Below, piece after piece: positions 18,717 to 26,302 of a stretch of DNA of 64,000 nt (the first letter of the stretch is position 1; each line of letters begins with the position of its first letter). This DNA is from Flavobacterium rakeshii (GTDB lineage: Bacteria > Bacteroidota > Bacteroidia > Flavobacteriales > Flavobacteriaceae), in the NCBI RefSeq assembly GCF_009741375.1, contig NZ_WOWP01000062.1:1-64000 (forward strand). Reading direction: 5' to 3'. Under the pieces are notes generated by a model that made no database searches, was not told where the DNA came from, and worked only from the letters and a program-made list of their open reading frames with translations. The translations under genes were made by a program, and so were the position numbers.

Positions 18717-18737
18717 ATACTATAAAATTGTTGGTAA

Positions 18738-20054
18738 TTACAGGTCAAAGCCCATGTTTACTCCTAATTTTGTTGCTATAATTTTATTGATTCTGTTTTT
18801 AAGCTCAGTAATTCTGATACTATCAATAACCTCATTAGAGAATGCGTACATCAATAAAGCTTTGGCTTCTTTTTGAGGAATACCTCTTGACTGCATGTAA
18901 AACATCGCATCTTCGTCAAGCTGTCCAATAGTACATCCGTGTGAACATTTTACGTCGTCAGCAAAAATCTCTAGCTGTGGTTTAGCATTTATAGTAGCCT
19001 TATCACTTAACAATACATTGTTATTCTGTTGGAAAGCATCGGTTTTCTGAGCAATTTTCTCAACATAAATCTTACCGTTAAATACACCTGTAGAGCTTCC
19101 GTCAAAAATACCTTTGTAGTTTTGATGACTCTCACAGTTTGGCTGAGCGTGGTTTACAAGCGTGTAATGGTCTACGTGCTGCTTACCACTAATAATTGTA
19201 ATACCCTTAAGCGTACTGTCTATATTTTCACCTTCATGATAAAAGTTAAGGTTGTTACGTGTTATGTTACCGCCAAATGAGAAGGTATGAACACTCACGT
19301 TACTGTCACGCTTTTGTGAAATATAAGTATTGTCTATAAGATTAGCCGTTAAAACGTCATTCTGGATTTTATAATAATCCACATTAGCGTTTTCATGAGC
19401 ATAAATCTCGGTAACAGCGTTAGTAAGCACCGGATTGCTGTTAAGGCTCTGATGTCTTTCAATAATTTGTACTTGCGCATTTTTACCAACAACAACCAAA
19501 TTCCTTGGCTGTACCATAAGGGCTGCCTCATTGCCTGTAGAGAAACTAATAATCTCAATAGGTTTATCGGCTATCTTATTTTTTGGGATATTTATAAAAG
19601 CACCTTCATGGGCAAATGCCGTGTTTAATGAAGTTAGGCTTTCATCCTTATTGGCAATCTTATTAAAATAAGTATCTATTACTTCCTTGTACTTAGGTTT
19701 TGTTAATGCCGATGACATCAGGCAAACGTCAAGACCTTCGTGTGTAGTGGAAGAAAGGAAAGAACTGAATATACCATCTATAAAAACAACTTTATAGGTA
19801 TCAATCTCATGCAGAAAATATTTTTTAACCTCTGCATAACTTAATGCATTTTCCTGTTTTGGGAATACGCTAAAGTCATTTTTAAGTACTGCATTAAGCG
19901 AAGTATATTTCCACGCTTCTTCCTTTTTGGTAGGAAACCCTTTATTTTCAAAATTCTTTATAGCCTCTGTGCGTATGTTATGTAAATCGGCATTTACATC
20001 CACACGCTCTTCAAAAGCCATGAAAGAAGATAATAATTTCTCTTTTAAATCCAT
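18738..20054 (-). CDS. sufD: SufD Fe-S scaffold subunit
   Basis: 438 residues, full length for SufD, which pairs with SufB and the SufC ATPase to assemble Fe-S clusters. The C-terminal core contains the motif CSHGCTIGQLDEDAMFYMQSRGI, shared with SufB. The N-terminus carries the typical EEAWKYTSLNAV. It is last in sufABCD on the minus strand. The preceding four-helix-bundle cassette separates it from sufC by 456 bp, unusually far for these partner subunits. Confidence 0.95.
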   Translation of the reverse strand: MDLKEKLLSSFMAFEERVDVNADLHNIRTEAIKNFENKGFPTKKEEAWKYTSLNAVLKNDFSVFPKQENALSYAEVKKYFLHEIDTYKVVFIDGIFSSFLSSTTHEGLDVCLMSSALTKPKYKEVIDTYFNKIANKDESLTSLNTAFAHEGAFINIPKNKIADKPIEIISFSTGNEAALMVQPRNLVVVGKNAQVQIIERHQSLNSNPVLTNAVTEIYAHENANVDYYKIQNDVLTANLIDNTYISQKRDSNVSVHTFSFGGNITRNNLNFYHEGENIDSTLKGITIISGKQHVDHYTLVNHAQPNCESHQNYKGIFDGSSTGVFNGKIYVEKIAQKTDAFQQNNNVLLSDKATINAKPQLEIFADDVKCSHGCTIGQLDEDAMFYMQSRGIPQKEAKALLMYAFSNEVIDSIRITELKNRINKIIATKLGVNMGFDL

Positions 20055-20057
20055 TTA

Positions 20058-20066
20058 AGTCAAAAG
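20058..20066. repeat. Inverted repeat arm, sufD side of cassette 1
   Basis: AGTCAAAAG here is matched by its reverse complement CTTTTGACT at 20477-20485 on the other side of the frameshifted gene. Both lie in degenerate repeats of about 7 bp related to AGTC and AAAGT. Confidence 0.5.
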
Positions 20067-20106
20067 TTTATAAAGTTGAAAGTCATAAAGACCTCTACTT
20101 TGTACT

Positions 20107-20468
20107 TTATTTATTCAGATATTTTATAAAGCCGCTAAGCAGCTTGGATATTTCTCCTATTTCGACAAGTAATTCTGTAAACACCTGTCTGTCTATATAC
20201 TCCAGATCAAAAGCTAAGTACAACTGTGACCTTACCTCTCCTGCAGAACCTTTTGCTACATATAAAAAATGAATGAATTCCTTATCTGTATTTCGCTCAA
20301 AGCCTTCTGCAATGTTTGATGAAACAGAAACCGAAGCCCTTCTTATTTGTCTGGCAAGGTCAAAATCATTTTTAAAAGCTCTTGTTTCGGTAACTTCTAA
20401 ATCCTTTTGTTGAAAACCCTGGCTTTTTGCCATGAATTAATTTCCTCAAAAGAACTGAACTTAGCCAT
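20107..20468 (-). pseudogene. Frameshifted four-helix-bundle (S23/IVP family) gene inside suf operon
   Basis: The ATG at 20468 opens MAKFSSFEEINSWQKARVF, the standard N-terminus of this family (TIGR02436-type, first known from 23S rRNA intervening sequences), but it hits a TAG at 20399-20397. The rest of the protein (EVTETRAFKNDFDLARQI... IAEGFERNTDKEF) continues in the next frame to 20107. One missing base in a TAT/TAC codon after NKRI would explain it. The open frame beginning at 20433 (108 residues) is therefore a secondary start with a non-homologous first ten residues. Function of the family is unknown. It lies between sufC and sufD, flanked by heptamer-like repeats. Confidence 0.85.
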
Positions 20469-20476
20469 TAAACAAC

Positions 20477-20507
20477 CTTTTGACTATTAGACTTTAGACC
20501 TCAGACC
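20477..20507. repeat. Heptamer-like repeat tract, sufC side of cassette 1
   Basis: On the minus strand this reads as about four consecutive heptamers close to AGTCTAA (GGTCTGA, GGTCTAA, AGTCTAA, TAGTCAA). It ends in the inverted-repeat arm at 20477-20485, just before the start of the frameshifted gene. Confidence 0.55.
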
Positions 20508-20510
20508 GAA

Positions 20511-21257
20511 TTAATTCTCTGATTTTATCCAGTCGTAACCTTTTTCCTCAAGCTCATAAGCAAGCTCTTTACCTCCTGATTTTACAATCTTACCATTGTA
20601 AAGTACGTGAACATAATCAGGAACAATATAGTCAAGCAGCCTTTGGTAGTGAGTAATTACAATTACAGCATTGTCTTTACTGCGCAGTTTGTTCACACCG
20701 TTTGCTACGATACGAAGTGCATCGATATCAAGGCCTGAATCGGTTTCGTCAAGAATAGCCAGCTTTGGTTCAAGCATAGCCATTTGGAATATCTCATTAC
20801 GTTTTTTCTCACCACCCGAAAAACCTTCATTTAACGAACGTGATAAAAACTTCCTATCTATTTCTAATAATTCTGATTTCTCGCGGATTAACTTAAGCAT
20901 TTCATTAGCCGGCATCTCCTCTAAACCTTTAGCTTTACGGCTCTCGTTGATTGCCGTTTTCATAAAGTTTGTTACAGATACTCCCGGAATCTCTACCGGA
21001 TACTGGAAAGAAAGAAAAACACCTTTGTGTGCTCTCTCTTCAGGTGCCAGTTCGCCTATATCTTCTCCTTCAAGAACAATTTCCCCATCGGTTACCTCAT
21101 AGTCCTCTTTACCTGCGATAACAGAAGAAAGGGTACTTTTACCAGAACCATTAGGGCCCATTATAGCATGAACCTCTCCTGCTTTTACTTCAAGGTTTAT
21201 ACCTTTTAAAATCTCTTTATCTTCAACACTTGCGTGTAAATTCTTTATTGATAACAT
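20511..21257 (-). CDS. sufC: SufC ATPase
   Basis: 248 residues of an ABC-type ATPase that drives the SufBCD scaffold in the cytosol. It has Walker [10 protein letters not shown] (about residue 34), the SufC-specific signature [11 protein letters not shown] and the Walker B-like [12 protein letters not shown]. It follows sufB by 34 bp on the minus strand. The match is full length and typical. Confidence 0.97.
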   Translation of the reverse strand: MLSIKNLHASVEDKEILKGINLEVKAGEVHAIMGPNGSGKSTLSSVIAGKEDYEVTDGEIVLEGEDIGELAPEERAHKGVFLSFQYPVEIPGVSVTNFMKTAINESRKAKGLEEMPANEMLKLIREKSELLEIDRKFLSRSLNEGFSGGEKKRNEIFQMAMLEPKLAILDETDSGLDIDALRIVANGVNKLRSKDNAVIVITHYQRLLDYIVPDYVHVLYNGKIVKSGGKELAYELEEKGYDWIKSEN

Positions 21258-21291
21258 AAAAATATATAATGGTGTATTTTTTAATAATTGA

Positions 21292-22740
21292 TTAACCTAC
21301 AGAACCTTCAAGGCTTATTTCCAGTAGTTTTTGTGCTTCTACGGCAAACTCCATAGGCAACTTGTTTAAAACTTCCTTACTAAACCCGTTTACAATAAGA
21401 GCAATAGCTTTCTCTGTAGGGATTCCCCTTTGGTTACAGTAAAACACCTGGTCTTCACCAATTTTACTTGTTGTCGCCTCGTGCTCAATTTGTGCACTGG
21501 TGTTTTTAGATTCGATATACGGGAATGTATGTGCACCACAGCTGTTACCCATAAGTAATGAATCACACTGGGAGAAGTTCCTTGCGTTTTCTGCTCTCGA
21601 AGCTATTTGTACCAAACCACGGTAACTGTTTTGTGATTTACCTGCCGAAATACCTTTAGAGATAATAGTACTCTTAGTATTTTTACCAAGGTGAATCATT
21701 TTAGTACCTGTATCGGCCTGCTGATAGTTATTTGTAACGGCAATAGAGTAAAACTCTCCTACCGAGTTATCACCTTTAAGCACACAGCTTGGATATTTCC
21801 ATGTAACGGCAGATCCTGTTTCAACCTGTGTCCATGAAATTTTAGCGTTCCTCTCACAAAGTCCGCGTTTGGTCACAAAGTTGTAAACCCCACCTTTACC
21901 GGTTTTATCACCAGGGAACCAGTTTTGTACAGTAGAATATTTAATCTCGGCATCATCAAGAGCAATAAGCTCTACTACAGCAGCGTGCAACTGATTTTCA
22001 TCACGCGATGGTGCTGTACACCCTTCAAGATAACTTACATAACTTCCTTCGTCTGCCACAACAAGTGTACGCTCAAACTGACCTGTACCGGCCTGATTGA
22101 TCCTGAAGTAAGTAGAAAGCTCCATAGGACATCTTACGCCTTTAGGTATGTAACAAAAAGAACCGTCTGAGAATACGGCAGAGTTAAGTGCTGCATAGAA
22201 ATTGTCTTTTTGCGGCACTACAGTACCAAGATATTTCTTAACCAGCTCAGGGTGTTCCTTGATAGCCTCAGATATAGAACAGAAAATAATACCTTTCTCA
22301 GCAAGTGTTTTCTTAAAAGTAGTAGCAACAGATACCGAGTCCATCACGATATCAACCGCAACACCTGCCAGCTTTTTTTGCTCATCTAGTGAGATTCCCA
22401 GTTTCTTGAACGTGTCTAAAAGTTCAGGGTCTACCTCATCAAGGCTATTATATTTCGGCTTTTTCATTGGTGCCGAATAGTATGATATATCCTGGAATTT
22501 AGGTTTCTCATAGTGTACGTTAGCCCATTCAGGCTCAATCATCTGTTCCCAAGCCCTGAAAGCTTCAAGTCGCCATTCGGTCATCCATTCCGGCTCTTCC
22601 TTTTTTAAGGAAATAGCACGAACAATGTCCTCGTTTAGCCCGTTAGGGAACGTATCTGATTCTATATCCGTATAAAAACCGTACTCATACTCCTTGTTCT
22701 CGAGCTCGATTTTTAATTCTTCTTCTGTGTACTTACTCAT
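21292..22740 (-). CDS. sufB: SufB Fe-S scaffold subunit
   Basis: 482 residues, the usual SufB length. SufB carries the nascent cluster in the SufBC2D complex. It contains [20 protein letters not shown] with the conserved cysteine and, near the C-terminus, [19 protein letters not shown] and the [20 protein letters not shown] core shared with SufD. It is preceded by four-helix-bundle cassette 2 and followed by sufC. Confidence 0.97.
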   Translation of the reverse strand: MSKYTEEELKIELENKEYEYGFYTDIESDTFPNGLNEDIVRAISLKKEEPEWMTEWRLEAFRAWEQMIEPEWANVHYEKPKFQDISYYSAPMKKPKYNSLDEVDPELLDTFKKLGISLDEQKKLAGVAVDIVMDSVSVATTFKKTLAEKGIIFCSISEAIKEHPELVKKYLGTVVPQKDNFYAALNSAVFSDGSFCYIPKGVRCPMELSTYFRINQAGTGQFERTLVVADEGSYVSYLEGCTAPSRDENQLHAAVVELIALDDAEIKYSTVQNWFPGDKTGKGGVYNFVTKRGLCERNAKISWTQVETGSAVTWKYPSCVLKGDNSVGEFYSIAVTNNYQQADTGTKMIHLGKNTKSTIISKGISAGKSQNSYRGLVQIASRAENARNFSQCDSLLMGNSCGAHTFPYIESKNTSAQIEHEATTSKIGEDQVFYCNQRGIPTEKAIALIVNGFSKEVLNKLPMEFAVEAQKLLEISLEGSVG

Positions 22741-22755
22741 TTTCTTTTATTTAAA

Positions 22756-22766
22756 GATTTAAAATT
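22756..22766. repeat. Inverted repeat arm, sufB side of cassette 2
   Basis: GATTTAAAATT is matched exactly by its reverse complement at 23172-23182 on the other side of the intact four-helix-bundle gene. It lies in a tract of TTTAAA-like repeats of 7-9 bp. Confidence 0.5.
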
Positions 22767-22791
22767 TAAACATTTAAGGTTCAAATCCTTT

Positions 22792-23154
22792 TTATGCCCT
22801 CAACTTTAAATACTCTATAAATTTTGATAAACTCTTAGAAATTTCAACACTTAAATTTATTGCTTCTTCTATTTTGGTTTTAGAACAGAACTCCAATTCT
22901 ACAGATAAGATTAACATACTTCTTACTTCGGCACAACTACCTTTAGCATGTTTTAAAAATCTCACAAACTGTTTATTGTTGTTGTATTCAGACCCTTCTG
23001 CAATATTATTACTTATTGAAACAACTGCCCTTTTAATCTGATCCTTAAATCCATATTCCTTTTCCAGTTTTTCCGTCTTCATCAAATCAAAAATTACTTT
23101 TGCAAGAATTATTGACTTCTTATAAACTTCAAATTCAGTAAAGGGTTTGGTCAT
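22792..23154 (-). CDS. Four-helix-bundle protein (S23/IVP family), intact
   Basis: 120 residues, the usual family length. It opens MTKPFTEFEVYKKSIILAK, with the core motif IKRAVVSISNNIAEGSEYNN and FLKHAKGSCAEVRSML typical of TIGR02436-type proteins, first known from 23S rRNA intervening sequences. Family members are small, basic and mostly helical, with unknown cellular role; related Avd proteins help diversity-generating retroelements, but no reverse transcriptase is visible in this window. It lies between sufA and sufB, flanked by an 11-bp inverted repeat, and is only partly similar to the frameshifted copy at 20107, so the two did not arise by recent local duplication. Confidence 0.9.
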   Translation of the reverse strand: MTKPFTEFEVYKKSIILAKVIFDLMKTEKLEKEYGFKDQIKRAVVSISNNIAEGSEYNNNKQFVRFLKHAKGSCAEVRSMLILSVELEFCSKTKIEEAINLSVEISKSLSKFIEYLKLRA

Positions 23155-23171
23155 CAGGATTAGAATCTTTT

Positions 23172-23182
23172 AATTTTAAATC
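23172..23182. repeat. Inverted repeat arm, sufA side of cassette 2
   Basis: AATTTTAAATC pairs with GATTTAAAATT at 22756-22766. The surrounding 46-bp spacer between sufA and the four-helix-bundle gene consists almost entirely of ATTTAAA-like units. Confidence 0.5.
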
Positions 23183-23200
23183 ATTAAATTTTTAAATGAT

Positions 23201-23530
23201 TTAAAGCGAAAAACTTTCCCCGCAACCGCAGGTTCTGCTTGCGTTTGGATTATTAAATACAAATCCTTTACCGTTTAATCCTCCAGAATATTCCAGGATT
23301 GTGCCTGCCAAATACAGGAAGCTTTTTTTATCTACGGCAATTTTTATATTGTTATCCTCAAACACTTTGTCATTCTCTCCAAGCTCTTTGTCAAACTTTA
23401 AATCGTATGAAAGCCCAGAGCATCCGCCACTTTTAACGCCTACCCTCACATAATCAGTAGCAGCATCAAATCCCTCGTCTTCCATAAGGCTTGCGACTTT
23501 CTTTCTTGCTGTGTCAGAAACTTTTATCAT
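23201..23530 (-). CDS. sufA: A-type Fe-S carrier SufA
   Basis: 109 residues of the HesB/IscA/SufA family, cytosolic carriers that pass clusters to target proteins. The three conserved cysteines are visible in SGGCSGLSYDL and near the C-terminus in TCGCGESF. It is first in the sufABCD operon, behind a strong promoter with the shared iron operator. Naming it sufA rather than iscA or erpA rests on the operon. Confidence 0.93.
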   Translation of the reverse strand: MIKVSDTARKKVASLMEDEGFDAATDYVRVGVKSGGCSGLSYDLKFDKELGENDKVFEDNNIKIAVDKKSFLYLAGTILEYSGGLNGKGFVFNNPNASRTCGCGESFSL

Positions 23531-23540
23531 AATTCAACAA

Positions 23541-23595
23541 TTTACATTTAATCTAAATTTAGTGCAAAGATACCACCATTTTTACAGATTGCAAT
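23541..23595 (-). promoter_or_regulatory. sufA promoter with putative iron operator
   Basis: On the minus strand, -33 ATTG (23592-23595) and -7 TATCTTTG (23565-23572) are 19 bp apart, the Bacteroidota optimum. Seven bp downstream lies TTTAGATTAAATGTAAA (23541-23557), an 8-1-8 dyad with one mismatch between its arms. Its left arm equals the site at hmuT. Confidence 0.7.
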
Positions 23596-23690
23596 AGCAG
23601 ATAACCTTTTTCTCCTTATTGCATTATAAGCAATACTTATAATGATATATGGGCTTAAATTAGTAATTTGGCACCTCTAAACTCAATACA

Positions 23691-24551
23691 ATGAAATTAT
23701 ACCCAATAGAAAGTGGCAATTTTAAGCTTGACGGAGGGGCTATGTTTGGCGTTGTTCCTAAAACGATATGGAACAGAACAAACCCGGCAGATGCCAACAA
23801 TCTTATTGATATTGCTGCAAGATGCCTTTTAATTGAAGACGGCAACAGGCTGATTTTGATAGATACAGGAATGGGAAATAAGCAAAACGAAAAGTTTTTT
23901 GGCTACTATTCGCTTTGGGGAGACCACAGCATAGACAAGTCCCTTGCAAAATACGGCTTTCACAGAGATGATATTACCGATGTGTTTATGACACACCTTC
24001 ATTTTGACCATTGTGGCGGAAGCGTACAGTGGAATAAAGAACGTACCGGATATGAGGTTGCCTTTAAAAACGCTAACTTCTGGACAAATAACAATCACTG
24101 GGAATGGGCAACAAAACCTAATGCCCGTGAAAAGGCTTCTTTCCTTAAAGAAAATATTATCCCTATGCAGGAAAGCGGACAGCTTAAGTTCATCAACCGC
24201 CCTAATGGTGACTATTTAGACCAATGTGAGCTGGGCTTTGGTATCTTTTTTGCAGACGGACATACCGAAAAACAAATGATTCCGCATATAAACTATAACG
24301 GCAAAACCATTGTTTTCATGGCCGATTTGCTTCCTACTGCGGGTCATATTCCGTTACCGTATGTTATGGGTTATGATACCCGCCCGTTATTAACGCTGGA
24401 CGAAAAGTCTAAATTTATGAATGCCGCTGCCGATAACGGTTATTATTTATTTTTGGAGCACGATGCTCACAATGAAATAATTACAGTACAGCAAACCGAA
24501 AAAGGTGTGCGCCTAAAAGATGTATACAAGTGTAGTGATATACTAATTTAA
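23691..24551 (+). CDS. MBL-fold metallo-hydrolase
   Basis: 286 residues with the metallo-beta-lactamase signature MTHLHFDHCGG (about residues 102-112) and further metal ligands in FADGHTEKQM and LEHDAHNE. The layout is like the AHL-lactonase/YtnP group of MBL enzymes, which hydrolyse lactones or thioesters, but the substrate cannot be read from sequence. There is no signal peptide, so it is cytosolic. It is a single-gene unit, divergent from sufA. Confidence 0.88.
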   Translation: MKLYPIESGNFKLDGGAMFGVVPKTIWNRTNPADANNLIDIAARCLLIEDGNRLILIDTGMGNKQNEKFFGYYSLWGDHSIDKSLAKYGFHRDDITDVFMTHLHFDHCGGSVQWNKERTGYEVAFKNANFWTNNNHWEWATKPNAREKASFLKENIIPMQESGQLKFINRPNGDYLDQCELGFGIFFADGHTEKQMIPHINYNGKTIVFMADLLPTAGHIPLPYVMGYDTRPLLTLDEKSKFMNAAADNGYYLFLEHDAHNEIITVQQTEKGVRLKDVYKCSDILI

Positions 24552-24623
24552 TGTTAATCAGGATTTTTGTGTAACAAAATCAGGATACATTAGACCTATT
24601 TAAAAAATTAAATAAAACGAATT

Positions 24624-26243
24624 ATGAAGTTCAAGTCAATTTACCTGTCAGCTGCCCTGGCTTTATTTCTGGCAAGCTGCGGTTCATCTAAAAAAATTAC
24701 GGCAACTCCACTTGCCATCAACACTACTATCACAGCTAAGAAAGCTGACCTTACTGATACACAAGAAGAACGTTGGAGTCATTTAGACCTGTTTACCGAT
24801 ACCATTCCGGGAATGAGTGTAGACAGAGCTTACAGTACTCTTTTACAAGGAAGAAAAGCTACCAAAGTTATTGTTGGTGTAGTAGATTCTGGTGTAGATA
24901 TTGAGCACCCCGACTTACAGGGAGTTATTTGGACCAACCCTAAAGAAATTGCTGGAAACGGTATTGATGACGATAACAACGGATACATTGACGATATACA
25001 TGGATGGAACTTTTTAGGTGACATTAACCATGAAAACATGGAGTACATCAGAATCCTTAAAAAAGGGGACGATGGTTCTGAAACTTACAAAAGAGCAAAA
25101 GCTAAATATGATGAAGACTACAATCAGGCATATAGCACATTACAACAGATTAACCTTATTTTAAAGGCAGACGAATCTTTCCGTAAACTTACAGGTAAAG
25201 AGAACTATACTCCTGAGGATCTTAAAACCCTTGAAATATCAGATCCTAATTTAGATGGTGTAAGAGATCGTTTCATGATGATTCTTAGTCAAAATACAAG
25301 AGAAGATTTTATAGATAATATAAATTCAGGCAAAGAACACTATAACAATGAACTTGAATACCACCTTAACCTAAAATACAATGCCCGTGAAATTCTTGGC
25401 GACAATCCTGATGATTTTAACTCAAGAGGTTACGGTAATAACAATGTAATTGGCCCTGATAAAGACGGTGCTAAACACGGTACACACGTTTCGGGTATCA
25501 TCGCTCAGGTTAGAAACAACGGTATTGGTGGTGACGGTGTTGCCAGCGATGTTGTAGAAATTATGGCTGTAAGAGCTGTGCCAGATGGTGATGAGTATGA
25601 TAAAGATGTTGCTCTTGCTATTCGTTATGCTGTAGACAATGGTGCTAAAGTAATCAACGGTAGTTTTGGTAAATACTTCTCTACACACAGTGAGTGGGTA
25701 TATGATGCAATTAAATATGCAGGAGAAAAAGATGTTCTTATTGTTTGTGCTGCCGGTAACGAAGGTGCTTACCTTGACAAAAACGGTGGTGTAGAGCGTT
25801 ACCCTAACGATAATATGGTTACAGGTCCTGAGTTTTCAGATAACTTTATCTGTATTGGTGCCCTTAACAACAAACTTACAGAAAAAGGGTTAGTAGCTCC
25901 TTTCTCTAACTACGGTAAAAATAACGTAGACGTATTTAGCCCAGGTATGAGAATTTATGCAACAACTCCAGATAATCATTACGAATTCCTACAGGGTACA
26001 TCAATGGCATCTCCAAATGCTGCCGGTGTAGCGGCGCTTATACGTGCTTACTACCCTAAACTTTCTGCTTCACAGGTTAAGCACATCCTTATGGATTCTG
26101 GTTTAGCACCAAACATGCAGGTACAGGTAGGTGAAGGTGAAGATAAAAAAGTAATCATGTTCAGTGAGGCTTCAAAATCAGGTAAAATTGTAAATGCTTA
26201 CAACGCCCTGATAATGGCCGATCAGATTTCAAGAGGAAAATAA
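24624..26243 (+). CDS. S8 subtilisin-like serine protease, lipoprotein
   Basis: 539 residues with a lipoprotein signal (LASCGSS, Cys near 19). The catalytic triad is visible: Asp in VDSGVD (about 88), His in HGTHVSG (about 285), Ser in GTSMASP (about 460), with the oxyanion Asn in AAGNEG. About 197 residues separate Asp and His, against about 30 in subtilisin. The insert holds a charged, helical segment (for example TYKRAKAKYDEDYNQAY) and is known for a Bacteroidota subgroup. It probably acts in the periplasm or at the cell surface. It ends at a perfect terminator at 26262. Confidence 0.93.
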   Translation: MKFKSIYLSAALALFLASCGSSKKITATPLAINTTITAKKADLTDTQEERWSHLDLFTDTIPGMSVDRAYSTLLQGRKATKVIVGVVDSGVDIEHPDLQGVIWTNPKEIAGNGIDDDNNGYIDDIHGWNFLGDINHENMEYIRILKKGDDGSETYKRAKAKYDEDYNQAYSTLQQINLILKADESFRKLTGKENYTPEDLKTLEISDPNLDGVRDRFMMILSQNTREDFIDNINSGKEHYNNELEYHLNLKYNAREILGDNPDDFNSRGYGNNNVIGPDKDGAKHGTHVSGIIAQVRNNGIGGDGVASDVVEIMAVRAVPDGDEYDKDVALAIRYAVDNGAKVINGSFGKYFSTHSEWVYDAIKYAGEKDVLIVCAAGNEGAYLDKNGGVERYPNDNMVTGPEFSDNFICIGALNNKLTEKGLVAPFSNYGKNNVDVFSPGMRIYATTPDNHYEFLQGTSMASPNAAGVAALIRAYYPKLSASQVKHILMDSGLAPNMQVQVGEGEDKKVIMFSEASKSGKIVNAYNALIMADQISRGK

Positions 26244-26261
26244 TTTTCATATAAATCAGAT

Positions 26262-26293
26262 AAATGGAAGGGAATTTCCCTTCCATTTTTTAT
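26262..26293 (+). terminator. Terminator of the S8 protease gene
   Basis: An 11-bp stem, AAATGGAAGGG/CCCTTCCATTT, is followed by a T run. It lies before the start of the M1 peptidase gene at 26303 and overlaps an in-frame upstream ATG (26264), which argues against that longer start. Confidence 0.85.
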
Positions 26294-26302
26294 TTTAAGC
26301 CC

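Noticed and set aside
20107..23154. Four-helix-bundle genes as Avd accessory genes of a diversity-generating retroelement
   Set aside because: No reverse transcriptase, template repeat or variable-repeat pair was seen in the window.
26264..26302. Longer N-terminus of the M1 peptidase from the ATG at 26264
   Set aside because: It lies within the terminator hairpin of the preceding gene, and the signal peptide begins at 26303.
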